The position numbers were made by a program, and so were the translations under genes. Under the pieces are notes generated by a model. The model was not told where the DNA came from, ran no database searches, and was given only the letters and a program-made list of their open reading frames with translations. Of a stretch of 20,172 bases of DNA, positions 16,024-20,172 are shown piece after piece (position 1 is the first letter of the stretch; every line of letters starts with the position of its first letter). Source of the DNA: JAUILA01 sp964563925 (GTDB lineage: Bacteria > Bacteroidota > Bacteroidia > Cytophagales > Cyclobacteriaceae); assembly GCA_964563925.1 (NCBI GenBank), contig CAZLZD010000064.1:1-20172 (forward strand). The letters are read 5' to 3'.

Positions 16024-16614
16024 TTAATACATCCAGACTATCCCGGCACCTAAGGCAAAATAGGAGAAACTGCCAATATCCCCGGCTTCAAAGGCGTGGT
16101 TATACCGCGCAGAGATTCGCAAGCCGGTCCGGTAATTCACCTGGAACTGTACCCCGGCTTCCGGTCTCAAACTAAGATGCCATTCATTCTCCTCAAAGCG
16201 AAAAACACCAATGTCAGCATCTGTCATATTGTAAATAGTGCCTATCCCCAATCCAAAAAACGGGGATATACCATCACTTTCCATGAAATAGGTCCCGGTC
16301 AAATGAATCGGAAAACTGTTTACATAGTGATACTGGAAGCCTGAAAGGCTCACCGTACCATCATTTATAGTCTGATAACCCTGATCCTCCGTGAAGGTTT
16401 GCCAGGATACTCCCAGGCCAATTGAAATATTGTCATTCAGCAGGTAGTTGTAATCGAAGGCCACCCCCCTGCCACTCACGTTATCAGTAAAGTCTTTCAT
16501 GTCAGCCATTGGAAAACCGACGGTGTAACTGAGTGTTGAATATCCGCCTTGTCCGAAGGCAGCCAGGCTCCCCAGGATCATCAGAAAGGATATTAATGAT
16601 TTTTTTAAAGACAT
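16024..16614 (-). CDS. Small outer-membrane beta-barrel protein
   Basis: The 196-residue product has a signal peptide (MSLKKSLISFLMILGSLAAFGQ). Alternating strands follow: YSTLSYTVGFPMADM, NISIGLGVSWQTF, FPIHLTGTYFM, SPFFGLGIGTIYNM, HLSLRPEAGVQFQV, GLRISARYNHAFE and FALGAGIVWMY. It ends in an aromatic residue, as outer-membrane barrels usually do for assembly by BAM. The size and pattern fit an eight-stranded OmpW/OmpA-like barrel. It starts 10 bases after the DUF4136 lipoprotein gene and belongs to the same operon. The cargo or ligand is unknown. Confidence 0.82.
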   Translation of the reverse strand: MSLKKSLISFLMILGSLAAFGQGGYSTLSYTVGFPMADMKDFTDNVSGRGVAFDYNYLLNDNISIGLGVSWQTFTEDQGYQTINDGTVSLSGFQYHYVNSFPIHLTGTYFMESDGISPFFGLGIGTIYNMTDADIGVFRFEENEWHLSLRPEAGVQFQVNYRTGLRISARYNHAFEAGDIGSFSYFALGAGIVWMY

Positions 16615-16624
16615 TTCTTCGGTA

Positions 16625-17251
16625 TTAATTGAATGGAGAATGAGTAAAGGCCTGGTCGATATTCACATCTATCCGGCTAATGATGTTAGCGTCGGAGCCC
16701 TGAAGGAGGCCATTGAGTGTACAGGTCCAGACAACGGGTACTTCGTTACCTTCAATAGACCCGGGTTCTGTCATTTGAATCAGGATAGTTCCGGTTGTAT
16801 ATCCGCTGACATAGCCGGGAAAATAGCCGGGATATCCCCAGCCCCAGCCCGGTCCGTAACCCGGGTAATACCACCCCCACCATCCGGGATCGTAATAAAA
16901 ATAGGTAGTATTCTGAAAGGCAGAAGCCAGTATGATCAGATCAGGATTCTCCAATTCATCCACTTCGGTCCAGCCCTGTGCCGACAAATTCTCCCGGATA
17001 TCATCCAGAATGGCATCGCTGAATTCTTCATCGATGTACTCAGGCGGGCTACCGCCGAATGACTGGCTGTTCACATCCAGAACCCCTGGCGGGAGGGAAT
17101 AAGTGTATGTCGTATTGAAATTGAAATCAGGATCGTAGTTGGTGTATACCACATCCAGCTCTTCTACGAATTCCGGTCCGCCGGGATAGCATCCGAACCC
17201 CAGCAATAGTAACAGGACCCACAGGAATCCAGTTGTCTTCATTCTTTTCAT
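16625..17251 (-). CDS. DUF4136 lipoprotein with a Trp/Tyr/Gly/Pro-rich insert (first gene of envelope operon)
   Basis: The 208-residue product has a lipoprotein signal (GFLWVLLLLLGFGC, lipidated Cys21). The domain matches the DUF4136 pattern: DVVYTNYDPDFNFNTTYTYSLPP, then DEEFSDAILDDIRENLSAQGWTEV, PDLIILASAFQNTTYFYYDPG, GTILIQMTE and VVWTCTLNGLLQG. Residues 117-154 are dominated by Trp, Tyr, Gly and Pro. A second ATG three codons downstream (M4) is an equally possible start. A 4-bp GC hairpin lies 16 bases upstream (17268-17280). DUF4136 lipoproteins are common in Bacteroidetes and Proteobacteria and have no established function. Confidence 0.85.
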   Translation of the reverse strand: MKRMKTTGFLWVLLLLLGFGCYPGGPEFVEELDVVYTNYDPDFNFNTTYTYSLPPGVLDVNSQSFGGSPPEYIDEEFSDAILDDIRENLSAQGWTEVDELENPDLIILASAFQNTTYFYYDPGWWGWYYPGYGPGWGWGYPGYFPGYVSGYTTGTILIQMTEPGSIEGNEVPVVWTCTLNGLLQGSDANIISRIDVNIDQAFTHSPFN

Positions 17252-17267
17252 TTGCTCTTTATTTGAA

Positions 17268-17280
17268 CCCCGGTCAGGGG
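17268..17280 (-). promoter_or_regulatory. Small GC hairpin in the leader of the envelope operon
   Basis: CCCC (17268-17271), a 5-nt loop and GGGG (17277-17280) fold just upstream of the first start codon of the minus-strand operon (17251), in an otherwise AT-rich leader. It could affect ribosome access or RNA stability. Confidence 0.3.
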
Positions 17281-17288
17281 CCGTTTAA

Positions 17289-17324
17289 CTGGTTATTAAT
17301 CTGGTTATTAATTTACGTAAATTA
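17289..17324. repeat. Tandem 12-bp direct repeats abutting a 16-bp perfect palindrome (operator-like)
   Basis: CTGGTTATTAAT occurs twice without a gap (17289-17300, 17301-17312). The second copy runs into TAATTTACGTAAATTA (17309-17324), a perfect 16-bp palindrome. The array lies 38-73 bp before the envelope operon's start codon. Its spacing of about one helical turn and its dyad symmetry suggest a protein-binding site. No match to a named regulator is claimed. Confidence 0.6.
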
Positions 17325-17348
17325 GTGTATTCCACCGCAGTATCTCAC

Positions 17349-17381
17349 ACTAAATACTGACTGACAACTACCGATACCAAA
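17349..17381 (-). promoter_or_regulatory. Candidate promoter of the envelope operon
   Basis: On the minus strand, TTTG (complement of 17378-17381), a 21-nt spacer and TATTTAGT (complement of 17349-17356) approximate the Bacteroidetes consensus. It would start transcription near 17340, leaving a leader of about 90 nt that contains the repeat/palindrome and the small hairpin. Confidence 0.4.
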
Positions 17382-17388
17382 AAAATAA

Positions 17389-17420
17389 TTTGGAAACCAT
17401 GGGGGTCTTACCTACGTTTG
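17389..17420 (+). promoter_or_regulatory. metY: Bacteroidetes-type promoter of the metY-metX leader
   Basis: TTTG at 17389-17392, a 20-nt spacer and TACGTTTG at 17413-17420 match the phylum consensus TTTG-N19/20-TAnnTTTG at every defined base. Transcription would begin close to 17427, about 25 nt before the S-box riboswitch. That position strongly supports the assignment. Confidence 0.75.
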
Positions 17421-17451
17421 TATACTCAATTCGAATTTTCCTTTCAGGAAA

Positions 17452-17550
17452 TCTCGATTTATAAAGAAGCGTGGAGAGACAGGCTCATTGAAGCGCTAGC
17501 AACCCTTCGTCAAATGCGGACACGGTGCTAATTCCTGATCCCTTGATCGT
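17452..17550 (+). ncRNA. SAM-I (S-box) riboswitch upstream of metY
   Basis: The S-box core is plainly visible: AAAGAAGCGTGGAGAGAC (17462-17480), GGCTCATTGAAGCGCTAGCAA (17482-17502, the P2 kink-turn region ending in GCAACC) and CGGTGCTAATTCC (17523-17535, the P3/P4 core). P1 is less perfect: CGATT at 17455-17459 can pair with GATCG at 17545-17549. Known S-box RNAs bind S-adenosylmethionine and turn off sulfur-amino-acid genes. The location fits exactly, behind a consensus promoter and about 200 nt before metY and metX. The outer boundaries are approximate. Confidence 0.93.
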
Positions 17551-17650
17551 TTGTCAGGTGACAGACCGGGAGAATATAAATTGAACTACAATGAACAACT
17601 TCACAGATTATCCAGAAACCCCTGATACCGCCGTCCGTATGAGGTGTTGT

Positions 17651-17708
17651 TGTTGCCGTTGATTTGGCAGCATACCTGCTTTGCATGTACCTGCCGGTTT
17701 GGAGCCGG
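17651..17708 (+). promoter_or_regulatory. Possible expression platform: mutually exclusive hairpins behind the riboswitch
   Basis: GGCAG(CA) at 17666-17672 can pair upstream with TGTTGCC (17651-17657, seven pairs including one G-U) or downstream with CTGCC (17691-17695). The latter competes with a third stem, CCGG 17694-17697 with CCGG 17705-17708. Such alternatives are typical of riboswitch switching regions. There is no U-tract for an intrinsic terminator and the metY start is not clearly sequestered, so the mechanism is open. Confidence 0.4.
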
Positions 17709-17727
17709 GGGTAATTCCTTATATTTT
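17698..17727 (+). promoter_or_regulatory. Possible second promoter of metY, downstream of the riboswitch
   Basis: TTTG at 17698-17701, an 18-nt spacer and TATATTTT at 17720-17727 resemble the Bacteroidetes promoter, with the last G missing. A transcript from here would carry only about 20 nt of leader and escape riboswitch control. Confidence 0.3.
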
Positions 17728-17754
17728 CACTTACCACTTTAAAAAAATTACATC

Positions 17755-19077
17755 ATGTCTGATACACTAAAATTTGAAACGCTGCAGCTGCATGCGGGCC
17801 AGGAAGTAGACGAAACCTCCAGATCCCGTGCCGTGCCCCTTTATCAAACCACTTCCTATACCTTTAAGAATGCAGAACACGGAGCCAATCTTTTTGCCCT
17901 GAAGGAGTTTGGCAACATCTACACACGAATTATGAATCCTACCACGGATGTTTTCGAAAAACGGATTGCTGCACTGGAAGGGGGTGTGGCAGCACTTGCC
18001 GTTGGTTCCGGACAAGCCGCCCAGTTTATTGCGTTAAATAATATCCTGACCGTGGGAGACAATTTTGTCAGCACCCAGTTTTTATACGGGGGTACCTACA
18101 ACCAGTTCAAGGTAGCCTTCAAGCGCCTTGGGATTGAAGCCCGTTTTGCTGAGAGCGACAAGGCGGAGGATTTTGAAAAGCTGATCGACGAAAAAACCAA
18201 AGCCCTGTACCTGGAAACTATCGGTAACCCCGGATTCAATGTACCCGATTTTGAAGCTATTGCTGCTGTGGCCAAAAAACATGATATCCCCCTTATTGTC
18301 GACAATACGTTCGGCGCAGGCGGGTATTTGTTCCGGCCTCTTGAGCACGGTGCTGCGGTGGTTACATCCTCAGCTACCAAATGGATTGGCGGTCACGGGA
18401 CCTCCATCGGTGGCGTGATCATCGACAGCGGAAATTTTAACTGGGCAAACGGAAAATTCCCGCAATTCACCGAGCCTTCGGAAGGGTATCACGGCCTGAA
18501 TTTCTGGGAGACATTCGGATTTGATAATCCACTGGGCCTGCCCAATATTGCCTTTATCATTCGGGCCCGTGTGGAGGGATTGCGTGACTTCGGTCCGGCA
18601 CTGAGCCCGTTTAATTCCTTCCTTTTGCTGCAAGGCCTTGAGACCTTGTCGTTGCGTGTGCAGCGTACCTGTGAAAATGCCCTTACCCTGGCCAAATGGC
18701 TGGAAGATCATCCACAGGTGGATTCGGTAAATTATCCGGGACTGGAGAGCTCTGACTACCATGCATTGGCTAAAAAATACCTTAAACGCGGTTTCGGGGG
18801 AGTGCTTTCCTTTGAGCTGAAAGGAGACAAGGAGGATTCGAGCAAGTTCATCGACAGCCTGAACCTGGTGAGTCACCTGGCCAATGTGGGCGATGCGAAA
18901 ACCCTGATCATACAGCCTTCCGCCACCACCCATCAGCAACTGACCGAGGAAGAGCAACTCGCTTCCGGGGTATTGCCCAACCTGCTCAGGATTTCGGTTG
19001 GGATTGAGCATATCGATGACATTAAATCTGACCTGGAACATGCCTTTGACGCAATTAAGCAGGGGGTCACAGCCTAG
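17755..19077 (+). CDS. metY: O-acetylhomoserine sulfhydrylase (O-acetylhomoserine aminocarboxypropyltransferase)
   Basis: This 440-residue PLP enzyme of the Cys/Met metabolism family converts O-acetylhomoserine and sulfide (or methanethiol) to homocysteine (or methionine) and acetate in the cytoplasm. The visible signature includes LHAGQEVDETSRSRAVPLYQTTSY near the start, YTRIMNPTTDVFEKRIAALEGG at 57-77, GSGQAA near 85, YGGTYNQF near 111, Asp183 in IVDNTFG (binds the PLP ring nitrogen) and Lys209 in SSATKWIGGHGT (Schiff-base lysine). The C-terminal QPSATTHQQLTEEEQ and LLRISVGIEH are typical. The length of 440, with the extended GNFNWANGKFPQFTEPSEGYHG loop, distinguishes MetY from the shorter MetB/MetC. 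The ATG at 17755 lacks a Shine-Dalgarno, as is common in this phylum. It lies behind an S-box riboswitch and one base before metX. Confidence 0.96.
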   Translation: MSDTLKFETLQLHAGQEVDETSRSRAVPLYQTTSYTFKNAEHGANLFALKEFGNIYTRIMNPTTDVFEKRIAALEGGVAALAVGSGQAAQFIALNNILTVGDNFVSTQFLYGGTYNQFKVAFKRLGIEARFAESDKAEDFEKLIDEKTKALYLETIGNPGFNVPDFEAIAAVAKKHDIPLIVDNTFGAGGYLFRPLEHGAAVVTSSATKWIGGHGTSIGGVIIDSGNFNWANGKFPQFTEPSEGYHGLNFWETFGFDNPLGLPNIAFIIRARVEGLRDFGPALSPFNSFLLLQGLETLSLRVQRTCENALTLAKWLEDHPQVDSVNYPGLESSDYHALAKKYLKRGFGGVLSFELKGDKEDSSKFIDSLNLVSHLANVGDAKTLIIQPSATTHQQLTEEEQLASGVLPNLLRISVGIEHIDDIKSDLEHAFDAIKQGVTA

Positions 19078-19078
19078 A

Positions 19079-20086
19079 GTGGTCACGGATACACTGGTTG
19101 TAAATGAGCCGCAGGAACTGGAAGGTGGTGACACCATTCAGCAACTCCGGATTCAGTATACTACCCACGGACAGATTTCAGTAAACCGTGACAATGTTGT
19201 CTGGGTTTGTCATGCACTGACGGCCAATTCAGATCCAAAGGAATGGTGGCCGGGACTGATTGGTGACGACTGCCTGATCAACCCGGGAGAACACTTTATA
19301 GTTTGTGCCAATATCCTTGGCTCGTGCTACGGTACGACCGGTCCGGCCGATAATTCCGAAACAGGGCAGAAAATCGGACTTGATTTTCCGGAGATTACCA
19401 TCCGCGATATGGTGAAGGCTCATGAACTTCTGCGGAAACATCTTGATATCAACAGCATCCGGCTTGGTATAGGAGGCTCAATGGGCGGACAGCAGCTATT
19501 GGAATGGGCGATCACCTCACCCGATCTGTTTGAAAACCTCTGCGTAATTGCGACTAATGCACGCCATTCTGCCTGGGGAATCGCTTTTAATACCGCCCAG
19601 CGCATGGCCCTGGAATCAGATCCCTCCTTCTTTACAAAGGAAAAGACTGCCGGCAGGAAAGGACTTGAGGCGGCCCGGGCCATAGCCATGCTGTCGTACC
19701 GTAACCAGCATACCTACAACTCCACCCAGACTGATGCAGGCGCGGTGACCAAAGATTACCGGGCCGAAAGTTATCAGCGTTACCAGGGACAAAAACTCAG
19801 TCAGCGGTTTGATGCCCATTCCTACTATTACCTCAGCAAGGCCATGGACAGCCATCACGTCGGAAGAGGAAGGGGGAGTACTGAGAAGGCCCTGGCATTA
19901 ATAAAAGCCCGCACCCTCGTGGTGGGCATACAATCAGACCTCCTGTTTCCCATCGAAGATCAGGAATTCATCGCCTCTAATATTACCGGGGCCCGGCTCG
20001 AGGTAATCGATTCGGGCTACGGGCATGATGGTTTCCTGATCGAAGTGGAGCAGCTCTCGGCGCTTTTGAGGGATTTTCTGGGATAG
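19079..20086 (+). CDS. metX: Homoserine O-acetyltransferase
   Basis: From the GTG at 19079, one base after the metY stop (TAG-A-GTG), the product has 335 residues, the usual family length. In-frame ATGs further upstream lie inside metY and would add residues unlike the family. It is an alpha/beta hydrolase fold enzyme that acetylates homoserine with acetyl-CoA, making the MetY substrate. Markers are CHALTANSD near 45, GSCYGTTGPAD near 81, nucleophile Ser134 in IGGSMGGQQ, Asp287 in GIQSDLLFP and His316 in GYGHDGFLIE, which complete the triad. An O-succinyl specificity cannot be excluded from sequence by eye, but the neighbouring metY favours acetyl. The operon should be under SAM control through the leader. 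Confidence 0.95.
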   Translation: MVTDTLVVNEPQELEGGDTIQQLRIQYTTHGQISVNRDNVVWVCHALTANSDPKEWWPGLIGDDCLINPGEHFIVCANILGSCYGTTGPADNSETGQKIGLDFPEITIRDMVKAHELLRKHLDINSIRLGIGGSMGGQQLLEWAITSPDLFENLCVIATNARHSAWGIAFNTAQRMALESDPSFFTKEKTAGRKGLEAARAIAMLSYRNQHTYNSTQTDAGAVTKDYRAESYQRYQGQKLSQRFDAHSYYYLSKAMDSHHVGRGRGSTEKALALIKARTLVVGIQSDLLFPIEDQEFIASNITGARLEVIDSGYGHDGFLIEVEQLSALLRDFLG

Positions 20087-20100
20087 GCACCCGGGAGTTG

Positions 20101-20172
20101 ATAATATCGTCATCCCGGTTAAGCTCCGTGGTGTACAGTGTTAATAACATCGTCATCCCGGTTAAACTCCGT
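20101..20172. repeat. Direct repeats of about 29 bp with 43-bp period, cut by the right edge
   Basis: The unit beginning ATAA, then ATCGTCATCCCGGTTAA and CTCCGT, occurs at 20101-20129 and again at 20144-20172, with two differences (T/C and G/A). The spacer is 14 nt, and the second copy reaches the last base of the window, so the array may continue. It starts 14 nt after the metX stop. The spacer is too short for CRISPR; an intergenic tandem repeat is the simplest description. Confidence 0.75.

Noticed and set aside
17452..17550. SAM-II, cobalamin or T-box leader as alternatives to SAM-I
   Set aside because: The GCAACC and GGTGCTAATTCC core elements are specific to the S-box. No T-box sequence (TGGNACCGCG) or B12-box was seen.
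18998..19078. Upstream ATG starts for metX inside metY
   Set aside because: The extra 27 residues do not resemble MetX. GTG 19079 directly follows the metY stop and gives the normal length.
20101..20172. CRISPR array at the right edge
   Set aside because: The spacer is only 14 nt, the repeats differ at two positions and no cas gene is near.

Overview
The window looks like chromosomal DNA of a member of the Bacteroidota in the broad sense (Cytophagia, Balneolia or Rhodothermia type; I cannot place it more closely). The reasons are two secreted proteins with C-terminal type IX secretion (T9SS) sorting domains, an ECF sigma/anti-sigma pair of the type seen in this phylum, outer-membrane barrels of the PorT-like kind, weak Shine-Dalgarno use, and a near-perfect Bacteroidetes promoter (TTTG, 20-nt spacer, TAnnTTTG).

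Layout. (1) 1-1311, minus: a Tat-exported Gfo/Idh/MocA oxidoreductase cut by the left edge. (2) 1619-3250, plus, and 3341-6586, minus: two convergent genes for T9SS cargo, a seven-repeat FG-GAP beta-propeller and a 1081-residue esterase with FN3 and PA14 modules, with two hairpins between them. (3) 6647-8097, plus: an ECF sigma factor without an ATG start, translationally coupled to a membrane anti-sigma factor of the RskA type. (4) 8208-12246, plus: a compact four-function cluster made of a C39-like cysteine peptidase, an RLAN plus ATP-grasp (RimK-like) ligase broken by one in-frame amber codon, a GCS2-type carboxylate-amine ligase, and an N-formylglutamate-amidohydrolase-like enzyme. It looks like a cytoplasmic pathway that builds and trims a small amide-linked metabolite or peptide of unknown identity, and it is the best candidate here for an undescribed system. 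(5) 12330-13997, plus: a short alpha-glucan phosphorylase-like protein whose PLP-lysine position is threonine. (6) 17251-14012, minus: a tight five-gene envelope operon of two lipoproteins with Tyr/Gly-rich loops and three outer-membrane barrels. (7) 17389-20086, plus: methionine biosynthesis, with a promoter, a SAM-I (S-box) riboswitch, metY and metX. The right edge cuts a 43-bp-period direct repeat.

How the parts work together. SAM should repress metY-metX through the S-box leader. The sigma/anti-sigma pair is transcribed away from the esterase gene, so control of the esterase is possible but unproven. The divergent region 17252-17450 carries back-to-back promoters whose -33 boxes form a small inverted repeat, plus an operator-like tandem repeat and palindrome in the leader of the envelope operon. 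No tRNA, rRNA, CRISPR array, transposase or phage gene was seen.
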